From Mesostigma viride (lineage: Eukaryota; Streptophyta; Mesostigmatophyceae; Mesostigmatales; Mesostigmataceae): a stretch of 64,000 nt of DNA. The stretch covers positions 5,173,895 through 5,237,894 of the forward strand of contig RPFO01000104.1 of NCBI GenBank assembly GCA_009746045.1. The letters are read 5' to 3'. Shown piece after piece: positions 42,801 to 55,545 of the stretch (positions within the stretch are counted from its first letter, which is position 1; each line of letters opens with the position of its first letter). The position numbers and the translations under genes were made by a program. The notes beneath the pieces were generated by a model, which was given only the letters and a program-made list of their open reading frames with translations, did not search any database and was not told the DNA's origin.

Positions 42801-45800
42801 TACCCCCCTTTCCCCACCTCCCCCCCCCGCCCCCCCAACTCACATTAGCCGTGCCACTCCTCCCCCCTCCCCCACTTCACATGAGCCATGCCCCCCCCCC
42901 CCCCCCCCATTTCACATCAGCCGTGCCACTCCTCCCCCCTCCCCAACTCGCATCGGCCACTGAGCCCCCACCCACTCCCCCCACTTCACATGAGCCATGC
43001 CCCCAACCCCCGCCCCCCTCTATCTCACATTGGCCGTGTGCGCCTTGGTGGGCGCATCGTTGAACCGGATGACCGCGGTGTGCTTATCGATCTCCGCACC
43101 AAGCTTGCGCTTGAGCAGGCTGTCCGAGCTGCCCACGATGGCACAGCTGGACCAGTCCGCCAAGAAGGGCAGGTCCTGGTCGGGGCGTTGCTTCAGCATG
43201 GCTGCAAGGGGGGGGGGGGGGAGATTAAGCGGCAAGGAGGATTGGGCAGGTGCAGGTCGCTGCGTTGCTTCAGCATGGCTGCAAGGAAGGAAGGAACAAG
43301 GAAGAAAAGAGAAGTGGGAAAGAGGGACAAGGGAGTGTAGGGAACGTGCTGGTCGGGGCGCTTCTTCAGAATGACTGCAAGGATGGGGGGGGGGGAGACC
43401 CGTGGCAAGGGACACTAGGGCAGGTCTGGCCGGGTAACTTGCTAGGCGGTACCACACAGAGTCATTTTGCTACGGTACAGCCACACTGCGGGAATAGCAG
43501 CCGATACCACAGTAACAGCCACCTACCTGACTCAAAACAACGGTTACTTTCAGCGCACTATAGCCACAGGACCTGACGCCAGATATACTTGCCGATACTT
43601 AATTGCTTGAGCCACGTTACTTGTTTGCTACAACAGATAAGAGCACAATAGTAAAGCACGCACAATGATAGCCAGCATTTCCGTAGCAGTGCAACAATGA
43701 CAGCCGCGCACCTGACTCGAGGTACAAGTAACTTTCCGCGCGCTAGAGCCAACGCACCCGGCTCGCGCTAAAGCTACTAGCGCAACCACCCGGCTCGCGC
43801 GAAAGCAAACTGCAACTAGCGCACACACCTGATTCACGCTAAAGCTACTAGCGCACGCACCCAGCTCGCGCTAAAGCAACTTGCACACATGCGCCTGCAC
43901 CTGACTTGTGCTAAAGCTACTAGCACACGCACCCGACTCGAGCGCGAACATGCGCGAGGGGAATCGGTGGCTGTGCGCGTGCGTGAAGTTCGCCAGCGAC
44001 ATGACGCACCACTCCGAGTTGACTGCAGGGGGGAGGTAGAGAGGCAAGAGGGGTAGGGAGACGGCAGAGGGGTGGAGGGGCAGAGGGGCAGAGGGGCAGA
44101 GGGGCGGAGGGGCGGAGGGGCGGAGGGGCGGAGGGGCGGAGGGGCGGAGAGGCGGAGGGGCGGAGGGGCGGAGGGGCGGAGGGGCGGAGGGGCGGAGGGG
44201 CGGAGGGGCGGAGAGGCGGAGGGGCGGAGGGGCGGAGGGGCGGAGGGGCGGAGGGCGGAGGGGCGGAGGGGCGGAGGGGCGGAGGGGCGGAGGGGCGGAG
44301 GGGCGGAGGGGCGGAGGGGCGGAGGGGCGGAGGGGCGGAGGGGCGGAGGGGCGGAGGGGCGGAGGGGCGGAGGGGCGGAGGGGCAGAGGGGCAGCGGAGA
44401 GGGGAGAGAAGCATGAGTGGGCAAGTGGGGGATTAGTGGGGAGAAGAGAATCATCATTCACCTTCCAACGAGACTCGTTAGTAGATGAACGCACCCCATG
44501 ACATGAAAACTCACACCACAACGGCAATAATCGTGTCCGTCTGGGCGTGCGCCCCCCCAAACTCCTGAGACCAGCACAGTATGAAGTCGCAAAGTGTTCA
44601 CCGCGTTCTTTATAAAGCGGCAGATAAACCCAGAGGATAGACCAGCCGTTCAGGCAGCACCTTAAGTGCTGCTGCAGCCTCTCCACAGGCAGTCCATTCC
44701 AAGGGCACTTCACAGGCAAAAGAATGGATCCAGCCTCCCCGGTGAAACAAACAGCGACCACCCAACACCAGACCTTGGGGACCCCAAAACAGCATGTGTG
44801 AAGACTGGTATACAAATATGAGCACTGATCTCCCTCGTATGCCTGCGGCCATGAAACACTCGCTGCTTACTGCAACTCCCTATCTAGTACGCCACCGTAG
44901 CACATTCAGCCAGCAGAATACCTTGTTTGCTCGCCCAGTCGCTCCCCTAACACCTCGACACCAAGGATTCCAGCAGCCACCACCTCTCCCCTACACACCC
45001 TGGCATCCTTCACATCCTTCAAGACCCCGCCTTGCATGGCATCCGTAACATCATTCAAAACTCATAATTGCCTAAAAACTCCCTGTCTGTATAATAAGGA
45101 ACAAAGGGAGAAAAGGAAACCGTGCCGGACACCAGCACCCACCATCCGTGGGCCGCTCTTCCCGGCACCCCATGCGGGGGTCCAGTGTCTCGCCCAACGA
45201 CGGCAGGATCGGGCATGCGCACGCGCCCTTGATGCACAGCGCGCCGCCGTAGCAGTCCTCCCGCTTGCTGCACTTGCACTTCTTGCCCATGCACGGGCCG
45301 TCCTGCCGCCTCTCGGGGATCGCGGGGCGGCCACTATAAATAGCCGGATCGGCCCCCGCGAGCCCCGGGTGTGGAGACGCCGCGATGCTGGCAGCCAGAT
45401 CCATGCGGCGGTACTCCTCCGCGAGGGCGATGCTGGAGGACGTCACGCTGGTCCCTGTGCTCACGTCCATGGGGACGGACGCCTGAAGCGAGCCGCCAAA
45501 CTGGGGGTACTGGGACAGCGTGTCATTCGTCAGAAGCGAGTGGCCCATGGGCCCGCCGCCCTCATCCAGAAGTGACACCGGGGCACCTTTTGTTTGGTAA
45601 TCGGCCGCCTCGTGCGGAGTCGCTTTCTTGGCGGCGGCGGCGGTCAGCTTGTCGTCACCCTTTGCAGAGCGTCGCAGCGAATCGATCAACTCCCAGTTCA
45701 CCGCGTGGATCGCTTGGTCAAGCGCGGTGGAGGCATCGTCCCTGCGGGTTGGGGGGGCAGTGCTCCCAGACGTCCCTGGGGCGAGGTACGTGGGTTGATG

Positions 45801-47393
45801 CAGCAAGGACTGCGGGGGGGGAGGGGAGAGGGGAGGGCAGGCGGGGCAAATGTAGCGTAGGAGTGGGTGGGTGTGGGAGAGAGAGACGATGGGAGGGAGC
45901 CACTCCCTGAACACAATATAACGGCAGTTCAGTATAGTTCCTGCCACTCGATTCAATAATGCACCCTGCTTGAATGCCATCTTAGATCTTAATAGTTTCT
46001 CCGGTATGCTCTCCAGTGAAGCATCTCATATAGCTTCTAGTGCAGTTTCAACGATTAATTTCTAGAACAGTTTCTAGTACGTTTTCTACTACGGTCTCTG
46101 CCCTCCGTGTCACCAATAGCCAGACCCCCTCTCGTACCATGTCACATAAACCACTTCTACCATAGCTTCGGCCACCAAACAGAACGCCGACCCACCCCAT
46201 CAATAGTCATGACACATCGCCTTTATCGTCAAAGTTGTATATCATCAATTAATGCCACAATTGTCAGAATAATATCTCACCTATCTTCTGCGACCCGCAG
46301 TCACGGTATCTAGTCCTGCCACTTGTACGAGCAAGCGTTCATTCACGTTCCTCTATGAACGATCTAACATCAGTCCTAGCACTTTTCTCGCATAGCCTCT
46401 GCCACCCGTGTCAACACTAGCCAGACACCACTCTTTACACATGCCACACCAACCGTTTCTAGCATAGCATCTGCCACCCAAAGCAACACGAGCCAGACCC
46501 CACTCTTTACACATGCCACACCAACCGTTTCTAGCATAGCTTCTGCCACCCGTAGCAAAACTAGCCAGACCTCCACTCTCTACACATGCCACACCAACCG
46601 TTTCCAGCATAGCCTCTGCCACCCGTACCGGCGTGGTCGGGCTGCGTGGCTGCGCCGTCACCGCGCGCGTCGGCGTATACACCGGCCGAGCGCCCGGCTT
46701 GGCACCACTCGATGTGCCACCGCCGCCCGGCTTGGCCCCGCCAGCTGGCTTGGCCCCGCCAGCTGGCTTGGCCCCGCCAGCTGGTGCCCGCTTGATCGCG
46801 GAAGGGGACGGGGCCGTGGGCGCCGAGGGCACCACTGCGCGGCTCGTCGTGCGCGGCGCTGCGCTGCTGGCGCTTGTCGGGCTGCTCGGGGCCTTGGGGG
46901 CAGGCGCGGCCGGTGCGGTGGCGACTGCGGTCAGCCTGCGGCGCCGTGCACCCTGGGGGGTCCCTGGCTCAGCCGCCGGCAGAGAGGATGACGCGAATGA
47001 TCGAGGATTGTCTTTGTGGCCAAGCCCCATGGCACGGATGGCAGCAGCTATAGTGTCATCATGGCTGGCAAGCCCTGCTTGACTGGCAAGGTCGGCAGGC
47101 TTCAATGATTTGCTGGCACCGCCTTTACTTTCTGATTCTAGCAACCGGGGTTTGGCATCCCTACCGCCCCCCCTGCCAGGTTCCCTGGAACCCGCACTCC
47201 CACCTATTTCCCCTAAGACTGAAAATGGTTGACCCCGGATGCCGGCTTGCGTGCTGTCGCCCCGGCTGACGATGCAGAGCATGAGAGCGAGGGTGAGCGC
47301 ATAATGGCGACGCCTTCCTAAACTCCAAGCCTTGGATGGTGATGACAATGATGCCCATGATGGTGACCGTGAGGACGCGGATGCAGAAGGCAT
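39823..47393 (-). CDS. GT29 sialyltransferase-like glycosyltransferase, 8 exons
   Basis: Exons: 47393-46629, 45809-45143, 44022-43933, 43201-43029, 42474-42366, 41313-41255, 40702-40577, 39990-39823. All introns are GT-AG, phases match at every joint, and the total is 2157 bases (718 codons plus stop). Type II membrane topology: RRRHYALTLALMLCIVS near residues 27-43. A Ser/Pro/Ala-rich stem and a Cys-rich EGF-like stretch (CMGKKCKCSKREDCYGG) follow. Exon 4 has the L-sialylmotif (CAIVGSSDSLL ... DKHTAVIRFNDAPT); exon 7 has the S motif (KLSGGFFGVALALHLC); exon 8 has motif III/VS (HYYKKTRN, HNWQMERA with His and Glu). Likely a Golgi enzyme; the donor sugar in algae is unknown, so sialic acid transfer is not claimed. 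Confidence 0.85.
40323..40452. repeat. 8-bp tandem repeat in GT29 intron 7
   Basis: Unit ACACGCCG, about 16 copies, between exons 7 and 8. The same intron ends with two imperfect extra copies of the 3' splice junction (near 40070 and 40175). Confidence 0.9.
41456..41762. repeat. 32-bp minisatellite in GT29 intron 5
   Basis: About ten units containing GCAAAGCGCTGGTGCC and GTGCAAGTACCAAG, with few substitutions. No spacers of unique sequence, so not a CRISPR array. Lies between exons 5 and 6. Confidence 0.92.
41990..42118. repeat. TTCC microsatellite in GT29 intron 5
   Basis: About 32 uninterrupted TTCC units, 130 bp; on the gene strand a long purine (GGAA) tract. Confidence 0.95.
43190..43385 (-). 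repeat. Triplicated splice acceptor and start of GT29 exon 4
   Basis: The segment CTTGCAG plus the first bases of exon 4 (ATGCTGAAGCAACGC) occurs at 43201, again near 43281 and, more diverged, near 43377 on the minus strand, at 80-95-bp spacing. Only the copy at 43201 leads into the L-sialylmotif. Confidence 0.75.
44070..44395. repeat. 8-bp GGCGGAGG array in GT29 intron 2
   Basis: About 36 units on plus (CCTCCGCC on the gene strand), with occasional variants. The array creates long Pro/Ser- or Gly/Arg-rich artificial reading frames. Confidence 0.93.
46380..46628. repeat. 72-bp minisatellite in GT29 intron 1
   Basis: About 3.4 units starting, on the minus strand, GGTGGCAGAGGCTATGC. The first unit begins at the donor splice site itself, so the repeat boundary and the exon 1 end coincide. 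Confidence 0.85.
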
Positions 47394-50035
47394 GCTCCCT
47401 CGTGGGTAGATCGGCCCCTGCCCGCACCCTGGTGCGCAATGAATTGCGACGACAGGAGGGGGGGGATCAGCAGCAGGGGTGGCGACAAACTTTTAAACTA
47501 GATGTTAACAGGAAGTTCAAAGGAAGGAGGGAAGAAAACAGGAGGAATCTCCAAAATAGGCTACCGCTAGTTGCTACCTCTAGTTGGATGTGTGGCCATG
47601 CTGTTAGAGATCTGCCAGGCTAGGGGCCTGAAAGGAACAATAGCACAGATAGCAAAATAAGCAGGGTTTGTAGGGGTGGAGGGATGGTGAAACAGAGGGC
47701 CGAGAAAACAGGGCGGGTAGGGGGGAAAGGGGGAGCAGGGAGGAAAAATGAGAATGTTCGTGTTAGACAAGGGCCTATCCCCTGGCTGAGCTGCTTGCCC
47801 AACAGCCTCCCTAACCTTCATTTCGGTAAATTGCAGATAAAATCCAGACTGAACGAAAGGCAGAAAAGGCATGCCGAGTGCTGACAGGAATAATGCATAG
47901 CTCAAGTAAGGGCTGCAATGATGCTGCCATCAAATAGTGAGTGAGCTCTACTGACTCACTCACTATTGATAGCAGTAAATAGATCCGTCTAGCATCGTAG
48001 GCCGGTGCAGGCTGCAACAAACAACAGTAAGCACAGAAGCTCGCCCTGGACTGTCGTTGATATTTTTTATGACTGCTGCTGAGGCTCTGGCGACCTGGCA
48101 TCCATCGCATTCATGGAAAATTTTGCAATGATCAGGCTAAAGGGGACGGAAATATGGACAGAGACGTGCAGTGATATGGAGGCCAGGGAGATGAACTTCG
48201 GAGATTTATGGGCAGGTGGAACCAGCAATATACAAGACATGGCGGTCTGTGCTCCAAACCCCAAATGTTGCATGTGACAAGTTGTGACGAGTTATCTGCG
48301 CCAATCTGCAGAAAACTCCAAACAATATGCTGCCTCCTGCTCCATATAAATGTCCTGCTGGAGGCAAAGTTGAGCTGCACCCTTATTCTCCATGCATTTA
48401 TTCATTTTAACTAACCTCGCCGACCCAGTGATGATGGCATTCTTCCACTTATAGGGAGTGAACGCGACCGGCTTGCATGCAGAGTGCTAATGCCGCGTCA
48501 TCCCCAAAGTTGAAATGCATTGAAGCGGTAGATCTAAATATCTACCGCGACGGAAGGGAGTGTGCACAAAGCACGCGTGTGTCGCTGGGTAATGCGGATG
48601 ATCTGCTACCCTGCATCTCACGCATGTCAAGGTCAAAACCATAAATGTCTGCGGTTGATATATACGGCAGAAGAACCGCAATGCGACCTCAAATGGCACC
48701 AATCTCGCTAGTCATGCATGTGAACTAAGGATATAAAGTAAAATGGGCGGCGGTAGCCTATCACCATAGCCTACGTTCGAGGAAACGATTAGTAAGTGAT
48801 GCATGGAAAATGTGGCGCGGTCTAAAACCGGCTCTGCGCACACACGCACCCCCCCGTTTCGTGATGCACACTGACAGCGGCCGGTTACAGTATCTGGCAG
48901 GCTCCGTTAGTTGTACGGTAGTACGATAAAACAATGTAGTAAAAGTGACCGTAATATTGAGATACATTTAATACGGCCACGATCTTGTAGCACGCGCTCA
49001 ACGTGCCCCTGCAGCAAGGAGACGCTGTCAGCTCACAGCAGAACAACACGGCGCGGGAATAAACTCAACTCAACAGCAGAACCTAATATAATATTTCCGG
49101 TGAAATGGGTGTTAGTTTATTTCGCAGCAGAACCTAATATAATATCCTGCCTGCTCCTGTCGTTCTTCTCAGTAGTCAGTAGTCACTAGTGAGTACTACC
49201 GATACTCTGCCGTGACAGCTGACAGCCAGTTGTGTGGCGAATGCAAGTTTCATGTGTCATTGCATGACCCCGCGACGGCTACAGTCTACACCCCCCGCCG
49301 CCCCCCCAACGTTTAAGAATCCCAGGTTTATGAGAATATAGCCAGATAGGGGACATCAGTCATGACACACTCCACAGACCACAGTTTATAATCATATACG
49401 AAGGCAAAATGAAAAAAGTTAAAACGTTAGCCTCCGACAATCTGGAGCTGTCAGGTATCATTAATTTATTCTGGAAGGTTCCGCCTTGCGACACGGAGCG
49501 GTAACTGGTCACGGTGAATGGTGATAATGGATGTTACTGCACGCTGAAAATTCATCGTAAATCACGGGCATAATCAGGTTGGCGTATCTAGCCGGCATTC
49601 TCCTTAGCTAGCACATGACACATCTATCTGTTTCTACGCCGATGAAATGCGGCTTGAAAGGCACCTAAATTGATGTCGAACTTGGAGAAAGGGTAGTCAG
49701 GATGCCGGAGAGTATGCCAGAGTGCATGCCAGAGTGGGCTACCACAGGTTTCATGCCCGCCTCGAAGCCAACTAACGCCAATATGACAAACTAGTTTAGA
49801 TAGGCATAAACTATTGCTGGCAGTAAGTTACTCGGAACATTCGCGGCTGGGGGCCTTTGAATCTTTGCACAATTTGGCGACTCTGTTACCGCGGCAACCG
49901 AGTTGCGTGCCAAATCATAAGGCAAGCCAAAAAACGGCCACGCGTATCTTAGGTGAATTGCTGGCATAAAGGCCTCCGGATCAGGAGATAACAGCCGTAG
50001 CAAGCGTCGGGCAAGCGGTTCAGCAGCAGCGCACA
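47394..50035. other. Intergenic region between divergent GT29 and ARL2
   Basis: 2.6 kb with no supported gene. A 'cctaatataatat' word is duplicated at ~49080 and ~49132, and an inverted repeat 'gagtgag...ctcactc' lies at ~47938-47966. Promoters of both genes probably lie here, but no specific element can be named. Confidence 0.5.
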
Positions 50036-53000
50036 ATGGGGCTCCTAGCCATTATCAAGAAAGTGAAGGCGAAGGAGAAAGAGATGCGTCTGCTGATGGT
50101 GTAAGTGCATGACTTGCGGTGCAGGCCTCATGGTGTAAGTGCATGCCTTTAACTCAATCTCGCTTGTACTTTCGCTAATACGGAACAACCGGCACGCCTG
50201 AAGCTCCACGTTCCCCCGTAAAGCTGTAGAAGTTTACCGCTGCCTTGGACAAAATTCTGACGACAGGCTCCCATTGCAAGCACATCCTGGCCGAGCTGCT
50301 ATAATTAGTTTGTAATTATGGCCGCTATTTTGATGCTCTCCTGTTTGCTCATATGACTTGTGCCAAATATTCCAGTATACCGTGTCCCTATTCTTGCAAT
50401 CGATGGCAATTAATGCATGCTCCTTGTGCACAACCTCCCTTCTGCTTGTCTGTGCCAGCGGCCTGGACAACGCAGGCAAGACCACGATCGTAAAGCGCAT
50501 CAATGGGGAAGACGTGTCGACCATCAGCCCCACGCTCGGCTTCAACATCAAATCCATGGAGTACAAGGGGTAAGTAAAAACAGTTAGGCCCAGGGGAGGG
50601 CAAAAGTAACAAGCCCATAACGTACACGGGGTGACTGGTAGTTATCAATTGCAGTACAAGGGGCGAGCAATAGTTATCAAGTGCAGTACAGGGGGTGAGG
50701 AAAGGTATCAAGTGCTTGCAGTACAAGGATGCGAGCCCTTGTGTGGAACCTGAATGCCTGGATCATGGTTGACTTTTCGGATGATGTTTATATACCTGAG
50801 TCATCTGTGATGTGGAGACGATGGAGCTATGGTTGATGAGCTGGTGACCTTCACCAGTTCGTTGGTGGCTACCCTGGGCTATGGGCGATGCACGACCCTC
50901 CCAAGGGAGGCCCGTGAAGGAATGGATGCTTTGGTTTGCAAATGCACGGGCTGTGCACTTGTGGCCTTCAGCAAGGGCCAGCACGGATAACCATACCCGG
51001 GTCATGGGTCATGTGCATGTGTACCCTATAGCGATGCATGGATAGGACCCTCAGCATGGCATGGATAACCACACCCGGGTCACGTGTCATGCGTGCGTGA
51101 GGTGCCACAGCTTCCGCCTCAACATCTGGGACGTGGGTGGCCAGAAGACTCTTCGATCCTATTGGCGCAACTACTACGAGCAAACGGACGGCTTGGTCTG
51201 GGTGATTGACAGTGCGGACGTGAGACGATTGGAGGACTGCAAGAAGGAGCTGCATGGGCTGCTCAAGGAGGAGGTGAGGATGGCCGTTTTAGGGACAGGG
51301 GGGGGAGCAATGCAGTAACGGCGGCGGGAGGAGCCGCACGAACTGATCACGGAAGTGGGTAGGAGGATGGTAGGGTAAGGTGAGGCGAGGTGGGGATGAT
51401 GGTAATGGGGACGGCGGGAGTAGTCACGCGACGAGGAGCGTAAGACAGGAGGGGGAGGAGGGGGAGTGGCACAGTTTGCGCAGCATCAAGGTGGAGGTGA
51501 TGATGATGGTAGTAGGGCGAGGGGAGCCGGGAGTCTCACAACAGGGGCGGCCAGGAGGCACTGCACGGGCTGCGAAGGGGGAGAGGAGGGCCAACGGGGC
51601 GTGGGGAGAGTGATCCAGTAGTGGAGAGCGCTCTGATGATTCGTGTCGTACGGATCTCTTTCATTCTGGGCTGCTGGCATGGCCATGACGCGTTAGCCTG
51701 TTAGCCGTTTTGTCCTCCCTCCCCCCTCCCCCCGGCCTCTTTGCCCCAACCTATCCATCTGCCACCCCCAAACCGCTACCCTATCCCCCTTCCCTCTTGT
51801 TCCCTCACTCGGTTCCTTGGCACCCATTCTACCCCGTCGCATCGCCACGCGTGCCCCTCTTACCGTCTCTACCAACACAACTACCGTACGCTACTATACA
51901 ACAAAATGTGTGGCAGTATCGCCACGCGTGCCCCTCCCACCCTCCAGGTGTTTGCTGCCTTGCCACTTGTTTGCTGCCAGAGGGCCGGTGTTTGCTACCC
52001 TGTCACTTGTTCGCCACTCCTCCCTCTAGGCAGGTGTTAGCCACTTGCTTGCTGCTACAGGGCTGCCGAGGTGGGCAATTCGAGGGGAACCACCGGAGCG
52101 CTGCATTAGTTGTCACCTGAGGAGTGATTGCCTGGCAAAATTTAGGAATGGTCACTGTACTGGTCACTGTAAACCTTTGTTGGTTGCCTTGCCAAGCCAA
52201 TGGACACCTGGATGCCGCCCCTCAATCGCTAGTCCATCGCAGCTGTGCCCATCACAGCGGGTGAGGTTCCGCCATTCGCCACAGTACGTCGTCACTATAG
52301 TTCATCGCTACAGTCCCTCACATCGCTATAATTCATCGCTACAGTACCTCGCATCGCTATTATTCTTGAAGGCATTGTTCTCAGAATATGTATGCATGCG
52401 ATCTCCAGACACCGCGTCATGGAAAGCCCATCTACCGAACTCTTAATTGCATCCTTGCCTGACATTTTTTGATGGCGCGATCTCAAAGCCCGCATTGCCA
52501 TTCTCAGAAGCGGCCTCTCAGCTCGCCCCTCCTCGCTACGTTTTCTCTGTGCATGGCGCCTGGGTGTGGCGTTGACAAGCAGAAACTCGCGGGCGCCTCG
52601 CTGCTCATCTTCGCCAACAAGCAGGACATCTTGGGTGCACTGGATGCGGCACAAATCGAACAGGTGCACCCAAGCAAGGCCCCCCTTCTACCGCTTGGCA
52701 AGGCAGCACCTGAGTGGTTAGATCCTCATTCCCCAGATTCCCTGTTCGCAACTGACGATTTTATATGATAGCGACTAGTACCCTAATACTAGTCTTTAGT
52801 ATTATAGTGGCTGGGACCACAATTCTAGTACTACTACGATAGTGATCCTAGTATAATCACTAATATACTAGTATTTAGCATAATAGTGATTAGTACACCA
52901 ATACAGGTATTTAATTTAATAGCGATCAGTATCCAAAGACTACTTAACCTTTAGTATACACATAAGCACGAATGCTGCTACTAGTTAAGCTAAAGTCACA

Positions 53001-54205
53001 CTACTACGTAGTACTAATGCTGCTACTAGTTAAGCTATAGTCACACTACTACGTAGTACTAATGCTGCTACTAGTTAAGCTATAGTCACACTACTACGTA
53101 GTACTTATGCTGATACTAGCTTAGCTATAGTTACACTACCACTACCACATAGTACTAATGCTGCTACTAGTTAAGCTGTAATATAGTAGTATGTACACAT
53201 ACATGCTTAAGTGGATACAGGGGGGAGCGCTCTTGTCTGTAAACCTTACCTGCAGGTATGTTTTGCATCTTCTAGTCTGTCACACCAGGGCGCTCTGTGT
53301 AGTGGCTAGTCATGGCAGTAGAGGCCTGTACATGGCCGTGATCGGATCTAGCCGTGCGGCACATGCGATGTATGCATCGCTTGCCGATCGATGCCAACAT
53401 ACGCTGCTAAGCGTGTGTGAGATGTGCTTTGATGGCATATTTGTGGTGCATAAAACTGGCGCTCGAGCTACCTGGCCCAGTTGAGTAACCCATTTGTATG
53501 GATGGTGGGTGAGGCAGGTACAGAAACCCAGGCTCTGGAGCTAAGCAACGTGGTGGAAATGTGTTAATGAGATGGCTTGTGTGTGTGGTGAGATGTGCAG
53601 GTGCTGTGGCTCGACATGATGGTGTGATAATGTGTTTTGGGTGGCGTGTGTGTGGTGTGGTGGAGCAGGTGGGCCTGAGCAACTTGATGGGCTAGTGACG
53701 GGCTGATTCTGGCCATGCCATCACTTGTGCGTCAAATGTAAATAATGTGCGATTTGCAGTCGCTGGATCAAAGTGACATCATGACATGTGTTTGGATGGC
53801 ATGCGCGTGGTGTACGAGAACTGGCACTTGAGCTTCGCGTCATGAGGGCGTGAGTATTTGTTTGGATGGCATGTATCATGCACAGGCGGGACGAGCTGGG
53901 CGAGATGACGGGGCTGGCCATGACCATGCCATTGCATGGGTATTGATAATAAACAAATGCTACAAAATTACTGAAAGCAGGTGCTGCATCTGGGCTGGAT
54001 GATAGGCTGCTTATTATGCGTGTATGAAATGAAATGTGCTATGATGGCTTGTGGTGGCCTGGAGCAGGCGCTGGATCTGGGCGAGATGGTGGGCAGCCGC
54101 CACTGGAGCATCTGTGGGTGCAGCGCCATCACGGGGGAGGGTCTGCTGCGCGGGATGGATTGGGTGGTGTCTGACATCGCGTCCCGCATCTTCATGTACG
54201 ACTGA
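50036..54205 (+). CDS. ARL2: ARL2 small GTPase, 5 exons
   Basis: Exons 50036-50100, 50459-50569, 51111-51273, 52583-52663, 54068-54205, all GT-AG with matching phases; about 185 residues, the normal length. Motifs in order: [21 protein letters not shown]1 GLDNAGKTT, effector loop [10 protein letters not shown]3 [27 protein letters not shown]4 ANKQD, G5 CSAITGE, and C-terminal ASRIFMYD. The N-terminus and the [10 protein letters not shown] segment separate ARL2 from ARF1 and ARL3. ARL2 acts with tubulin cofactors and lipid-protein release factors in the cytosol. The last intron (1.4 kb) contains tandem repeats. The frame is intact. Confidence 0.93.
52970..53178. repeat. 45-bp tandem repeat in ARL2 intron 4
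   Basis: About 4.5 units containing CACTACTACGTAGTACTAATG; the palindrome TACTACGTAGTA lies in each unit. Flanking sequence from ~52770 is also rich in TAGTA/CTAGT words. Confidence 0.85.
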
Positions 54206-54954
54206 GAAAGGGGCATATGCGACGGAGGCATGCGTGTGTTTTCATGTCGACCGGCTGAAGAACGAATGGGAAACCTGTATGGATGTACGTCTAAGGAGGC
54301 ATGCACTCGTTTTTGTGTACGACTGATGAGGGGGCGATTGGTTTTCGTACACTGAGGCGCCGTATGTTCATGTACTACTGAGGACGGATTGTTCTTATAT
54401 GTTCTTGTACGATTGGCCCGGAGCTGCGTATACTATCGCTGACGAGGAGTCAAGTAGGACCGAGCAGCTGCACATATGACTCAGGAAGTACCATGCATTT
54501 TGTGACTGGGCAGCTGGAGGAGTGGAAGGGGCAGCCAACTTTTCTGGGTTCCGCTTACCCCTTTGGAGGCAATGGCTGTGGAGGCTATGTGTCGCACTGC
54601 ATGGCCGCAGCGCGTGATCTGGTCTGGTAGGCGCCAGCGCTGCTTTAAGCACCAAGAGCTACCGTAAGTGCATCTTTGTTGGGACTATGGATTGGCCAAC
54701 TAACTGCGTGGGAAGCCAAGGCCAAACGTCTGCCCCTCACCGACGTTCGGCGCACTAGTAAAACCTAGCGAGCAATGATTTTGAAAGGCACTCCTGTTGA
54801 AGTCCTGTCAGGTGCATTCATAAGCACTTGAAGTTGTTATCAAGCATACAAGAAGGGAGCAGGCATGCCTTTGATCTGTCAGTGGTGTAAGTGTGCATGC
54901 ATTCTCCTGGTTGAGGAGGATGTGAAGCTTCCTCACGGATGGCTTCACACATTC
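54206..54954. other. ARL2 3' flank
   Basis: Just past the ARL2 stop, a stretch with GTACGACTGA is repeated imperfectly (54195, 54317, ~54373): the last codons of ARL2 and following bases appear to be duplicated. No other gene is supported. Confidence 0.45.
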
Positions 54955-55145
54955 TTTGGCGCAGGCGGCCAGGCGCCTGGGCCTAGCTGGGCACCTGGCC
55001 AGCACAGATTGATGTAAGGTGGATACATCAGATAGGCTAGCTGGCATAATTAATTGAGAACGTACATAGTCGCTCTTAGCGTTAAATTGAATTATAACAT
55101 GACTCCGTTGGGAGATCATGTAGCATGTATTCCCTTGGTTGATGG
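54955..55145. mobile_element. LINE D fragment and minus-strand CAAC-hairpin tail
   Basis: Bases 54960-55050 match the LINE D segment 'gcctgggcctagc...cagcacagat...gctggca'. Bases 55080-55125 carry 'ctccgttgggag' with an AT-rich tail, minus orientation. Confidence 0.5.
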
Positions 55146-55149
55146 ATGG

Positions 55150-55545
55150 GGTGGGCGAAGCCTAACTAAGCTAACTCTAAACTATTTTACAAAAATCCTA
55201 GCTATTTTACTGAATCTACTCTGCAAAGCGCCCCTTCCTCTTAGGGGGGGGGGCGCTTGCCCACAGGGGCGGGCATGTGGGCCTGGACAATCGTCTGCCA
55301 CCTCTTCTTGTCCTGCATGACAGTCCAAGCAAGAGAGAGGGAGGAAATGCGGTGTTCAAACTGTCAGAGCTGGGACCACGAGCTAGGTCGGCCATCAACT
55401 GATCTGTATAAAAAGTGTATAAAAATTTCATGGTGCAGGTCTACCAACGGGCGACTGGGTTTGTCTTTGAGTGGGGCCAGCCGGCCAGGTCAGGACTGAT
55501 ATGCCGCCCTGGCTGGCCAAGCCGCTGGGGGCCGGCGCCAGACCA
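55150..55545 (-). mobile_element. LINE E 3' fragment
   Basis: On minus, the LINE E C-terminal signature (GTCATGCAGGACAAGAAGAG and the Pro-Lys/Arg end) with an out-of-frame coding remnant and the upstream 'gccagccgctggggg' segment shared with the 2945 and 33730 copies. Confidence 0.55.

Noticed and set aside
42745..43340. Pro-rich plus-strand frames
   Set aside because: Low-complexity C-runs in GT29 intron 4 and antisense of exon 4.
43871..44815. A 314-codon proline/serine-rich minus-strand frame
   Set aside because: It is produced by the GGCGGAGG array in GT29 intron 2. Only the short exon at 44022-43933 within it is coding.
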